Assembly (NCBI GenBank): GCA_021778845.1
Contig: JAJYBU010000004.1
Coordinates: forward strand, 62,001 to 126,000
Origin: Acidobacteriota bacterium
GTDB taxonomy: Bacteria; Acidobacteriota; Terriglobia; Terriglobales; Acidobacteriaceae
Direction: 5' to 3'
DNA: 64,000 nucleotides
The notes under the pieces were generated by a model, which was not told the DNA's origin, did no database searches, and was given only the letters and a program-made list of their open reading frames with translations. A program made the translations under genes and the position numbers. Shown here piece after piece: positions 36,955-49,197 of this stretch; position 1 is the stretch's first letter, and each line of letters opens with the position of its first letter.

Positions 36955-37032
36955 TGGCGTCCCCGACGGGATTCGAACCGCGTGTTTACACCATGAGTGT
37001 GGCGTCGTCCTGGGCCACTAGACGACGGGGAC
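36955..37032 (-). tRNA. tRNA-Glu-like gene (anticodon CTC), abnormal: enlarged anticodon loop and bulged T-stem
   Basis: Read on the minus strand, 37032 to 36955, the acceptor GTCCCCG pairs with CGGGGAC, the D-arm matches tRNA-Glu (GTCT..AGTGGCCC..AGGAC), the T-loop is TTCGAAT and the encoded end is GCCA. Without CCA it is 75 bases, two longer than usual tRNA-Glu. The anticodon stem ACGCC/GGTGT encloses eight bases (ACACTCAT) instead of seven, with CTC in the Glu anticodon place but no U at position 33. The T-stem ACGCGG has one extra C against CCCGT. It may be a pseudo-tRNA or a functional variant; a tRNA-Met reading does not give a 5-bp stem. Confidence 0.65.
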
Positions 37033-37063
37033 CTTGCAAGTGCCGTAGCCGATGATAGAGGGT

Positions 37064-37088
37064 TGACGTCCCCTTCGGGCTCCGAACC
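37064..37088 (-). repeat. Second, imperfect copy of a tRNA-Glu 3' end
   Basis: Read on the minus strand, 25 bases (GGTTCGGAGCCCGAAGGGGACG then TCA) align with the 3' end of the tRNA-Glu-like gene at about 20 of 25 positions, covering T-loop, T-stem and acceptor. It lies 31 bases beyond the tRNA 5' end. Such copies can mark an attachment-site duplication left by an integrated element or a decayed second tRNA. No integrase gene is near. Confidence 0.4.
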
Positions 37089-37299
37089 ACCCGACCACCA
37101 CGAAGACGGGAAGCAACCTGCCTTCCTAGTCTGGATGAGCCCGGCATAATTTGCAACTCGCACACATGAGCGTCTTGTCCAGGCGCAACAACCGCCCGAA
37201 ATCCACCACGAAGCAGAGCCGCTTCCATCCTGCGACGTTCGCTGCATAGAGCCCACCCTTGCGCACTCCTCCCCGCCCTGCAATCATCAGCACAACCAC

Positions 37300-37938
37300 A
37301 TGCCCGACCTGACCCAGATCGGAAACGCCCCCTCCCGCCCCGCCACCTGCGCTTCCCCGCCGACGAAGCACGTGCTCTGGCTCCAGTCCATCACCCTGGC
37401 ATGGATGCTCATCGAGCTCGGTGTCTCGGTCTACGCAGCCATCGCGGCCCGCAGCCCTGTGTTGCTGGCCTTCGGCTCTGACAGCCTCGTCGAACTCCTC
37501 TCCGCCACCGTCGTCCTGCTGCAATGGACGCCCTCGCTCCGCCTCTCGGAGCATCGCGCCGGCCGCATCGCCGGGGCTCTCCTCTTTGCGCTCTCCTTCG
37601 TGATCACAGCCATCGCCATCGCCTCCTTCATCCTCAAGCTGCAACCCGAGCCCAGCCCCGCAGGCATCGCCATCGCGGTCGCCGCGCTCATCGCCATGCC
37701 CCTTCTCGCCGCGCTCAAGCGCCGCGAAGCTCGCCGCAGCGGCAACGCCGCCCTCGCCGCCGACGCGGTTCAGTCCGCCACCTGCGCCTATCTCGCGATC
37801 ATCACCCTCGCCGGCCTCGGGCTCAACGCCGCCTTCCACATCCCGTGGTTCGACCCCCTCGCAGCCCTCGCAGCCATTCCCCTTCTCCTCCACGAAGCTC
37901 AATCCGCCTGGCGCGGCCACCCCTGCGCCTGCTGCTGA
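37300..37938 (+). CDS. Truncated cation-diffusion-facilitator-like membrane protein
   Basis: The 212-aa protein has about five or six membrane segments and little else. It resembles the membrane part of CDF metal transporters (FGSDSLVELLSATVVLLQW has a CDF-like Asp; AADAVQSATCAYLAI occupies the second metal-site helix), but the usual C-terminal cytoplasmic domain is missing, ending with the short tail GHPCACC. It may transport metal or be a decayed relative. It follows the tRNA-Glu-like gene by 267 bases in which I see no gene except the tRNA-end repeat. Confidence 0.65.
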   Translation: MPDLTQIGNAPSRPATCASPPTKHVLWLQSITLAWMLIELGVSVYAAIAARSPVLLAFGSDSLVELLSATVVLLQWTPSLRLSEHRAGRIAGALLFALSFVITAIAIASFILKLQPEPSPAGIAIAVAALIAMPLLAALKRREARRSGNAALAADAVQSATCAYLAIITLAGLGLNAAFHIPWFDPLAALAAIPLLLHEAQSAWRGHPCACC

Positions 37939-37993
37939 ACACCAACAAAGAACATTCCGCAGCCACAATCGGCCCCACCACACTGAGACATCG

Positions 37994-38164
37994 CTCCGCA
38001 GATTCTCGTCCAACCCCAACGCATCCCTCACCTTCGACCAGCAGGTCAACCTGCCCACGCGCATGGACTACCTGTACCTCATGCTCTCGGACACAGCCAC
38101 CGGTCGCATGGGCACCATCAATCTACCCATCGACGTGAAAAATCCTGCGAAGCAAAAGCTCTGA
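37994..38164 (+). pseudogene. C-terminal fragment of a VWFA-related secreted protein
   Basis: A frame ending in TGA at 38162-38164 reads LTFDQQVNLPTRMDYLYLMLSDTATGRMGTINLPIDV, the sort of ending found in acidobacterial VWA-related (TIGR03436-like) proteins. There is no start codon or upstream VWA domain; upstream the frame turns into low-quality sequence, so it is a remnant. The family assignment is from memory of the C-terminal pattern and is tentative. Confidence 0.4.
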
Positions 38165-38643
38165 CCCCAGGCACCCCGCGCCCAAGGAGAGGGCTTCAGC
38201 CCTGAGCCCTTGCCGTTGCTTTTCTGTCTGTCATTCCGACCTTGAGTGAAGCCGATGGGGAGGAACCTGCTTCTCGCACACGAAGCGCGCGCCCACACAA
38301 ACAAGACCCCCAAAAAATAATTTCTTCAAAAACAGCCTGAAAATCACCTGTCAACCCCCTCCGGCCCGCAGTTCCCACAAAAACCCTATAAACAAAGGCG
38401 ATTTCTCTCCCGCCAGCTTGGCATAGTCACCCCAGCCAACCCGCTACAATTTAAGCAGCCCCTCCAAAAACAGCGATCAGAACGAATGCAAGCCACATGC
38501 CAGTACAGACCGGGCCGAAGTTCTCGCAAAATCCCGTGAACGGACTGCCACAAGTCCTCCACGAACTCTCCTGAATCGAATACTTTAGGTCAAAAAGTAC
38601 CGGGGGGGAGGGGGGGTGCCCCGCGTCTATCGCAACAAAAGCC
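38165..38643. repeat. Intergenic repeats: REP-like element, short palindromes and a G-tract
   Basis: No gene is visible here. A palindrome AGGGCT-TC-AGCCCT sits at 38190-38203. Positions 38210-38276, read on the minus strand, carry the leader (GAAGCAGGTTCCTC ... GGAATGACAGACAGAAAAGCAAC) shared with the repeat blocks at 48.8, 50.5 and 55.5 kb. At 38581-38599 TACTTT and AAAGTA form an inverted repeat, followed by two G7 runs split by one A (38602-38616). The rest is AT-richer spacer. Confidence 0.6.
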
Positions 38644-38667
38644 AAAGCCTCGCTCACGCGAGGCTTT
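38644..38667 (-). terminator. Rho-independent terminator of the atp operon
   Basis: A perfect 10-bp inverted repeat, AAAGCCTCGC with GCGAGGCTTT around a four-base loop, lies 48 bases past the atpC stop. On the minus strand the hairpin is followed by GGCTTTTG, a modest U-tract. Position and orientation fit termination of the ATP synthase transcript. Confidence 0.8.
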
Positions 38668-38715
38668 GATCATCCATACTCAGCCTATCAGGAAGGCTGC
38701 AACCCAATCAGTGAG

Positions 38716-39147
38716 TTAGTGCTTCCCTGCCAGGCTCGCCAGCTTCTCCTCGGCAACCCGTGTCACAGCGTTGGCCTCGTCGTACTTCGACTGGTCGTCT
38801 CCGGCCTGGTCCCAAAGCTCAGCACCATGCCGCAGCTCAGCCTCTGCCTCATTCTGATCAATCTCCTCGGGATGTAGCGCCGTCTCCGCCAGGATGGTCA
38901 CGCACTCCGGCAGTACCTCAACGAAGCCCCAGGCAACGAAGAACGTCTGCTCACCGGACGAACCTCCATGCAGGCGAACCTCACCCGCACCCAGCTCCGC
39001 CAGCAGCGGTGCTGCGCCATACAGCGCCTCCAGATAGCCCGACATCGACGGCAACTCCACCGTCTCCGCCGTCGCATCCAGCAGCACCCGGTCCGGCGTC
39101 ACCAGCCGTACCTTCAGCAGCCCCGAATTGTTTCCAACGTCCGCCAT
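38716..39147 (-). CDS. atpC: ATP synthase subunit epsilon
   Basis: The 143-aa protein starts with the beta-sandwich domain (VRLVTPDRVLLDATAETVELPSMSGYLEALYGAAPLLAELGAGEV) and ends with the two-helix regulatory domain. Epsilon couples the gamma shaft to the c-ring and can inhibit ATP hydrolysis. It is the last gene of the operon, 12 bases after atpD, and is followed by a terminator. Confidence 0.93.
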   Translation of the reverse strand: MADVGNNSGLLKVRLVTPDRVLLDATAETVELPSMSGYLEALYGAAPLLAELGAGEVRLHGGSSGEQTFFVAWGFVEVLPECVTILAETALHPEEIDQNEAEAELRHGAELWDQAGDDQSKYDEANAVTRVAEEKLASLAGKH

Positions 39148-39159
39148 GCTTGCTCGCCT

Positions 39160-41731
<2,572 letters not shown>

Positions 41732-41753
41732 TCGTCCTTATGCCGTCGCGCTC

Positions 41754-43322
<1,569 letters not shown>

Positions 43323-43345
43323 TCAAATCCTGTTGCGGCTACGGA

Positions 43346-43894
43346 CTACGCTCCAGTTGCGATCAGCCGAGCCTTTAGTTGTTGCAGTTGTGCGCGAATC
43401 GACCCGTCGTAGACGGTCGACCCGATGGTGACCACCGCGCCACCCAGCAAAGTTGCATCCTCACTGTAAGTTGCGTGTACCCGATGCAAACCAGTCAACG
43501 CGGAGATCTTCTCCTCCAACAGCTTGCGGTTCTTCTCGTCCATAGGCTGCGCACTCACAATATCAGCCTCCGCAACACTCGATGCCTCATCCGCAATCGC
43601 CGCATAAGCTTCAACCATGCCGCGAATGTCATGCAATCGCTGATGACGCGCAATCACCGCAATAAAATTGCGGACTGCGCTGCTCATATTCGACTTTGCG
43701 GCAATCGCATCCAGCACGTTCAACTTCTGATGTTCTGGAATCGATGGGTTTGCTAGAACATCGCGCAATTCTGCGCTGGCTTCGAGCGTCTCCACAAAAT
43801 CATTCAATTGACCCTGGGTCGCAACCACATTCAGCTTCTGGTCAGAGATGACAGCAGCCAAGGCACGCGCATACCGCAGATCGACGGCCGCCAT
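43346..43894 (-). CDS. atpH: ATP synthase subunit delta
   Basis: The 182-aa protein fits delta (OSCP-like): MAAVDLRYARALAAVISDQ at the start and TYSEDATLLGGAVVTIGSTVYDGSIRAQLQQLKARL at the end, the motif of the C-terminal domain. It joins the stator b dimer to the top of F1. The ATG overlaps the atpF stop by one base (TAATG). Confidence 0.92.
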   Translation of the reverse strand: MAAVDLRYARALAAVISDQKLNVVATQGQLNDFVETLEASAELRDVLANPSIPEHQKLNVLDAIAAKSNMSSAVRNFIAVIARHQRLHDIRGMVEAYAAIADEASSVAEADIVSAQPMDEKNRKLLEEKISALTGLHRVHATYSEDATLLGGAVVTIGSTVYDGSIRAQLQQLKARLIATGA

Positions 43895-44598
43895 TAGTTA
43901 TTGCTCCCTTCGCCAAGCTTGTGGGCAAAGCTCTCGACCAGCAAACGATCCGTCTCTGCCGTTACCACCAGTTTCCGTGCAGCCTGCTCGATGGCGAGCT
44001 CTGCTGCATACTTCTGGATCTCGCGTCTCGCGAAGGTCGTGGCACTGTTAATCTCGGCCTCAGCAGCAGCAACGATCTTATTCTTTTCATCTTCTACGCT
44101 GGCTTTGATGCGCTGCTCGTCGCGAGCCGCGTCCGCCTCGGACTGGAGTCGCATGGCGGCGATCTGCTCATCCAATTTGGAGAGCCGCTCCTCGACTGAA
44201 CTGAGCCTGGAGGTCGCTTCCTCGGTTGCGGTGCGCGCGTCAACCAGATGCTTCTGAATAGCAGTGCTGCGATTGCGGAAGGTCTTGGGAAGGGTCTTCG
44301 CCAAGCCATATCCAACCGCGCTCAACAGGATCAAAATGTTGAAGATCGTAAAAGCGTTCGCCGCCGTCTCGGGACTCATGCCGAGCAATGCACCCAGCTT
44401 TACGACGGTCGGAGACAGGCGATACTCGTCGGTTTCATTGAGAACCGTCTGTTTTTTATCGGCCGCGCTGGTTGCAGCCTGCGCTGAAGGCGTCGCAGAC
44501 TGCGCCTGCATGGAGGCGCTTACCGACAGCAGCACCACCAACCCAAGTGTGACCACGAGCAGCCGGCAAACCTTGGCCCGGAAACGAAGAAAGGTCAT
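43894..44598 (-). CDS. atpF: ATP synthase subunit b with an N-terminal extension
   Basis: The 234-aa protein is longer than an ordinary b subunit (about 155-165). It starts with a basic stretch and a hydrophobic segment ending SASMQAQS, which looks like a signal peptide, then a Gln/Ala/Thr-rich linker, then a second hydrophobic segment (FTIFNILILLSAVGYGLAKTL) and the long polar coiled coil that reaches up to F1. Such b subunits with a cleaved or extra N-terminal segment are known in some acidobacteria and related groups. The stop overlaps the atpH start. Confidence 0.88.
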   Translation of the reverse strand: MTFLRFRAKVCRLLVVTLGLVVLLSVSASMQAQSATPSAQAATSAADKKQTVLNETDEYRLSPTVVKLGALLGMSPETAANAFTIFNILILLSAVGYGLAKTLPKTFRNRSTAIQKHLVDARTATEEATSRLSSVEERLSKLDEQIAAMRLQSEADAARDEQRIKASVEDEKNKIVAAAEAEINSATTFARREIQKYAAELAIEQAARKLVVTAETDRLLVESFAHKLGEGSNN

Positions 44599-45062
44599 GA
44601 TGGGCGCACCTCCGAGAACCTGGTTCCGGCAGGAAGCACAGCCTGCAAAATCTGGTCACTCAACTGCGCAGTCGCGTCTTCAATCTGCTTGCGCGCACTG
44701 ACTGACATCCCTTCAAGCTCCTGCCGAGCCGCCTTCACGCGATCCTGAGCCATCGCGCGAGCGGCCTCAACTGCCTGATCACGCTCCGCCTGCCACTGCT
44801 GCAACCGGCGCTCGCGAGCTGCCATGATCTCGTTGCGCGCATTGCGCAGTTTCTCTTCGTAGACGCCTGCTTCGGCTTCGGCTGCCGCAATCGCACCCCG
44901 GGCCCGCTCCACGGCTCCAGTGGTGCGCGCGCGACGTTCCGCCAGGGTTGCCTCAAGCGGTTTGCGTACCAGAGGTCCGTAGGCTGCCACCAACAGAATA
45001 AAAAAGATCATGGTCGGCACAGAGCCGAGCACTAGACCACCAAGTTGATGCAAAATTTCCAT
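44595..45062 (-). CDS. atpF': ATP synthase subunit b' (second stator arm)
   Basis: The 155-aa protein has one membrane segment (LGSVPTMIFFILLVAAYGPLV) and a long helical charged stalk (RRARTTGAVERARGAIAAAEAEAGVYEEKL...), matching the b' form found in plants, cyanobacteria and some other bacteria. The operon therefore encodes b and b' as a heterodimeric stator. The ATGA overlap with atpF (44595-44598) supports coupled translation. It is the first gene of the atp run; no atpB, atpE or atpI is upstream of it here. Confidence 0.88.
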   Translation of the reverse strand: MEILHQLGGLVLGSVPTMIFFILLVAAYGPLVRKPLEATLAERRARTTGAVERARGAIAAAEAEAGVYEEKLRNARNEIMAARERRLQQWQAERDQAVEAARAMAQDRVKAARQELEGMSVSARKQIEDATAQLSDQILQAVLPAGTRFSEVRPS

Positions 45063-45339
45063 GATATTTAGGGTTCTTCAGGAGGGCATGCAGGCGTCTT
45101 GCGTCCAAGAGCCAAGTGAGCCCTCTTCTCTAACGCCGATCACGGCTCAATCAGATGCAAATTTTAACTTTTCGTTCCCATCATTTGTAGCAAAGCTGGC
45201 AGTTGGAAGTCAAAGATTGAACCCAATAAAGCGTCGTGGCAACGATTATCGGATCATTGCCTGTGACTCAGCTTTTATAGGCACATTTTCTGATAATTTT
45301 CTTTCGCAATCCGTCGCAACCAGGCGTAAACTGTGCTTA

Positions 45340-45430
45340 CCACCCTGAGACCCATTCCGGGTCATGCAGGCCGCGTGAAACGGGACATAACCTCCGCTCC
45401 CGATCAGGCGGCCTGTATTTGTTCCTGAAC
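45340..45430 (-). promoter_or_regulatory. Nested inverted repeats between hflX and the atp operon
   Basis: The 368-base gap between hflX and the first atp gene has no gene. Next to the hflX stop it carries a hairpin GACCC-ATTCC-GGGTC (45349-45363) and a larger one, CAGGCCGC with GCGGCCTG (45367-45374 and 45408-45415), enclosing CGGGA/TCCCG. They could terminate hflX or shape an atp leader. The AT-richer remainder (45070-45330) most likely holds the atp promoter, but I cannot choose the -35/-10 boxes with confidence. Confidence 0.45.
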
Positions 45431-46915
45431 CTATTCGCGGGCTTCTCGAGCCGACACCATATCTCGGTGCTGATAGCGCCTGTATCTCTCTAACAGCGAA
45501 GCCGGTCCAACGGCCTGGAGATAGACAAGGTTGCCCTCGAACCGTTGCCGCGTGATGGTTGCTCCCCGCTCCAACGCCGCGAGGACTCTGCCCTCCGACT
45601 GCGGAATGCGAAACTCAGCCGTCTCCAGTGGGTCGGCTGTCAATGCAGCATCAATCGCATGCAGTAGATCGTCTAGCCCTGCGCCCGTGAGCGCCGAAAC
45701 GGCGATCGTTCCGGGAGCCTGAATTCCGGCTTCGAGGGTCGCGCCAGCGGGCAGTAGATCGATCTTATTGAGAACCTGAAGCGTGGCCTTCTCCCTTACG
45801 CCAAGCTCGGCGAGAACGGTCTCGACCTGCGCTCGCTGCTCGTCAAGCGTGGGGCTGGCTGCGTCGCGCACGTGCAGCAGCAGTTCGGCGCGCTCCACCT
45901 CTTCCAGTGTGGCGCGGAAGCTCGTAACCAGCGCATGAGGAAGATTGCGGATGAATCCGACGGTGTCCGACAGCAGCACTTTGCGTCGCGAAGGCAGACT
46001 CAACTGACGCAATTTGGGGTCAAGAGTTGCAAACATTCGCTCTGAAGCGAGCACTTCGCCACCGGTCAGCGAGTTGAAGAGCGTTGATTTTCCGGCGTTC
46101 GTATAGCCAACCAACGCTACGGTTGGGACCGGCACGGCCTCTCGCCTGCCGCGCTGCTGCCGCCGAATCCGCCGTACGGCCTCCAACTGCTGCTTGATGC
46201 GGTCCAGCCGCACATTGATTTTGCGACGGTCGGTCTCGAGTTGTGTCTCGCCTGGGCCACGCGTTCCAATGCCACCACCGGTCTGCGACATGGTCTTTCC
46301 GCGGCCAGCCAGCCGGGGGAGTTGATATTCGAGTTGGGCCAGTTCCACTTGTAACTGGCCCTCTCGGGTGCGCGCATGTCTGGCGAAGATGTCGAGGATC
46401 AATTGGGTGCGGTCGATGACCGTACAGGGTAGTCGCGCCTCCACATTGCGCGCCTGCGAGGGGGTCAGGTCATGATCGAAGAGCACCAGGCTTGCTCCGG
46501 TAGAGGCTACCGTTGCAACGATCTCATCGAGCTTTCCGCCGCCCACCAGCGTCGCAGGATCCGGCCTGCCACGCCGCTGGATCAGCACGGCTGCAATAGT
46601 CGCACCTGCTGACCGCGCTAGTTCCTGAAACTCCGCTAGGGAGGCATCAAAGTCCAGATCGACGGGCGGTTCCGCGATAGTCGGCAAGGCCTCGGTCGTC
46701 TCGGCAAGTGAATCACCGGCGATCTGACTACGCTCCGAGACCGCAGCAGCGGCGCGCGCCTGCTGTGCTGCGCTTGATGGGCGAAAGCGGTCAGACGTAA
46801 ACTCGACAGCCACCAGAACAGCGCTCTCGCGCGAAGTTTGCTGCCGCGATCGCAACAGATTTTGCTCGACCGCTTCGCGACTCGATCTTGTCTTGAATGC
46901 TGGCTTGATGGACAC
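45431..46915 (-). CDS. hflX: GTPase HflX
   Basis: The 494-aa protein starts at GTG 46915. The N-terminal HflX domain includes the Gly-rich [19 protein letters not shown] and the conserved [29 protein letters not shown] region with [28 protein letters not shown]. The G domain has [35 protein letters not shown] and NKIDLL. HflX rescues stalled ribosomes and binds 50S subunits. A ~100-residue N-terminal extension precedes the family core. It lies 51 bases downstream of hfq, the same hfq-hflX order as in enterobacteria. Confidence 0.93.
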   Translation of the reverse strand: MSIKPAFKTRSSREAVEQNLLRSRQQTSRESAVLVAVEFTSDRFRPSSAAQQARAAAAVSERSQIAGDSLAETTEALPTIAEPPVDLDFDASLAEFQELARSAGATIAAVLIQRRGRPDPATLVGGGKLDEIVATVASTGASLVLFDHDLTPSQARNVEARLPCTVIDRTQLILDIFARHARTREGQLQVELAQLEYQLPRLAGRGKTMSQTGGGIGTRGPGETQLETDRRKINVRLDRIKQQLEAVRRIRRQQRGRREAVPVPTVALVGYTNAGKSTLFNSLTGGEVLASERMFATLDPKLRQLSLPSRRKVLLSDTVGFIRNLPHALVTSFRATLEEVERAELLLHVRDAASPTLDEQRAQVETVLAELGVREKATLQVLNKIDLLPAGATLEAGIQAPGTIAVSALTGAGLDDLLHAIDAALTADPLETAEFRIPQSEGRVLAALERGATITRQRFEGNLVYLQAVGPASLLERYRRYQHRDMVSAREARE

Positions 46916-46966
46916 CTTGCCTTGTAGCTCACGCGAACAATGGTCGCGGAAAGCGTTGCTGCGCGA

Positions 46967-47269
46967 CTAGCTGTTGGCCGTTCCTGGCGCTGGCTGCGTA
47001 CTTTCTGTATGAGCCGCAGGAATTGGACGGCTCTCGCTACGCGTGTCACCAAACCCCGTTGGGCGACCACTCACCACCGTGGAAATTGCGTGCTTGAAGA
47101 TCAACTGCTCCTGCGCATTGTTCTCCAGCAGGACAGAATATTTATCAAAGGAACGAATCTTTCCCGTCAGCTTTACGCCACTGACCAGGTAGATGGTGAT
47201 GGGGCTTTTGTCCTTGCGGACCGTATTCAGGAACGTATCCTGAATGTTTTGTGCCGGCTTGGAATCCAT
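46967..47269 (-). CDS. hfq: RNA chaperone Hfq
   Basis: The ATG at 47269 gives 100 aa. The Sm1 motif is visible in [41 protein letters not shown] and Sm2 in [12 protein letters not shown] 35-residue Pro/Ser/Thr-rich tail, as in many Hfq proteins, follows. The hexameric ring binds small RNAs and mRNAs. An upstream frame to 47362 is not needed for the family fold. Confidence 0.94.
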   Translation of the reverse strand: MDSKPAQNIQDTFLNTVRKDKSPITIYLVSGVKLTGKIRSFDKYSVLLENNAQEQLIFKHAISTVVSGRPTGFGDTRSESRPIPAAHTESTQPAPGTANS

Positions 47270-47442
47270 TTGCCGATCTCCTCGTATCATTGCACTCAAC
47301 CATTTCGTGACATTCCGCGCTAAGTCCTCGCGGTCGAACCTTGCAGCAAAGCAGACTTGCATCCTTCACCCTATAGCCTTCGATGCTTCCCGACAAGGGC
47401 TTGGAACACTGACCGGATTCCAGAGGCTTCGGGACAATTACG

Positions 47443-48624
47443 ATGATAGAGATGAATAAGATAGAGAATGGCCCCAAATTGCTCGCGGTTCCGATGCTCG
47501 ACTTCAGCCGCGAGTTTGCTGAGATTCGCGACGAAGTCCTTGCTGCTATTGCCTCGGTGTGTGAATCCCAGCGGTTTATTCTGGGGCCCGAGGTGGGGCG
47601 GTTCGAGGAAGCTGCGGCGGCGGCCTGTGGGGTTCCTTTTGCGATTGGGTGCGCCAGCGGGACCGATGCTTTGTGGCTTTCGTTGGCAGCATTGAAGATA
47701 GGCCCCGGAGATGCGGTGATTACAACGCCGTTCAGCTTCTTTGCTACGGTGAGTTCGATTCTGCGCTGCGGGGCTAAGCCGATTTTGGCGGATATTGATG
47801 AGAAAACGTTCAATTTGTCGTCAGAAGCGACGCGGGATGTGGTGAAAAATGCGTCCGGGCATAAACATGTTGTGGGCGTTATGCCGGTGCATTTGTATGG
47901 GCAATGTGCTGATATGAATGCATTTACAGCGCTTGCCAACGAGCAGGGACTGAAGGTGATCGAGGATGCGGCGCAGGCGTTTGGGGCTTCGTGGGAGGGG
48001 GTGCGGGCGGGGGCGCTGGGGGATGCCGCAGCGTTCAGCTTTTATCCCACGAAAAACCTCAGCGCGTTCGGCGATGCAGGGATGGTAACCACCAAGGATT
48101 CAGTGACTTCCGAGCGGGCGAGTATGCTGCGGGCGCATGGGATGCGGCGACGGTATTTCCATGATGAGGTGGGGTGGAACTCGCGGCTGGATACGCTGCA
48201 GGCTGCGGTTCTGGAGGTGAAACTGCGGCGGGTGGAGGCGGGGAATGCTCGGCGCAGAGAGCTTGCAGAGCTTTATAATCAGCGATTTACGAGTGATGGA
48301 CTGGCAGGGGCTACTACCGCAGATGGGGTGGTGCTTCCCTTCACCGATCCGCGCGCTGAACATGTGTTTCACCAGTATGTAATTCGAGCGCCGCGACGGG
48401 ATGCGCTGCGGGAATATCTTTCAGGGCTGTCGATTGGCTCAGAAGTCTATTATCCTCAACCACTTCACGTGCAGGAGAGCCTACGGTTTCTGGGCTATAA
48501 ACAGGGCGATTTTCCGGTGAGCGAGCGGGCTGCGGCGGAGGTGCTGGCGCTGCCGATGTACCCGGAGTTGCGCGTGGAGGAGCTTGACAGCGTGGTGGAA
48601 GCGATTCGACGTTTTTATGCTTGA
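47443..48624 (+). CDS. DegT/DnrJ/EryC1/StrS-family PLP aminotransferase
   Basis: The 393-aa protein is a sugar aminotransferase-like enzyme: GCASGTDALWLSLAALKIGPGDAVITTPFSFFATVSSIL, EDAAQAFGASWEG, and the PLP lysine in FSFYPTKNLSAFGDAGMVTT. Members usually aminate keto-sugars for surface glycans or O-antigen. No other sugar-nucleotide genes are near, so its product is unclear. It is divergent from hfq, and the 3' side runs into the repeat block. Confidence 0.88.
   Translation: MIEMNKIENGPKLLAVPMLDFSREFAEIRDEVLAAIASVCESQRFILGPEVGRFEEAAAAACGVPFAIGCASGTDALWLSLAALKIGPGDAVITTPFSFFATVSSILRCGAKPILADIDEKTFNLSSEATRDVVKNASGHKHVVGVMPVHLYGQCADMNAFTALANEQGLKVIEDAAQAFGASWEGVRAGALGDAAAFSFYPTKNLSAFGDAGMVTTKDSVTSERASMLRAHGMRRRYFHDEVGWNSRLDTLQAAVLEVKLRRVEAGNARRRELAELYNQRFTSDGLAGATTADGVVLPFTDPRAEHVFHQYVIRAPRRDALREYLSGLSIGSEVYYPQPLHVQESLRFLGYKQGDFPVSERAAAEVLALPMYPELRVEELDSVVEAIRRFYA

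Positions 48625-49197
<573 letters not shown>

Noticed and set aside
36955-37032. Reading the abnormal tRNA as tRNA-Met (CAT) or tRNA-Val (CAC)
   Set aside because: A CAT loop would leave an anticodon stem of only three pairs and a CAC loop would have only six bases, whereas the Glu-type acceptor and D-arm fit well with CTC.
37126-38064. 312-codon minus-strand frame antisense to the CDF-like gene
   Set aside because: Its composition (Gly/Glu/Arg-rich) is a mirror of the plus-strand gene's codon pattern, and it has no recognisable domain or good start.
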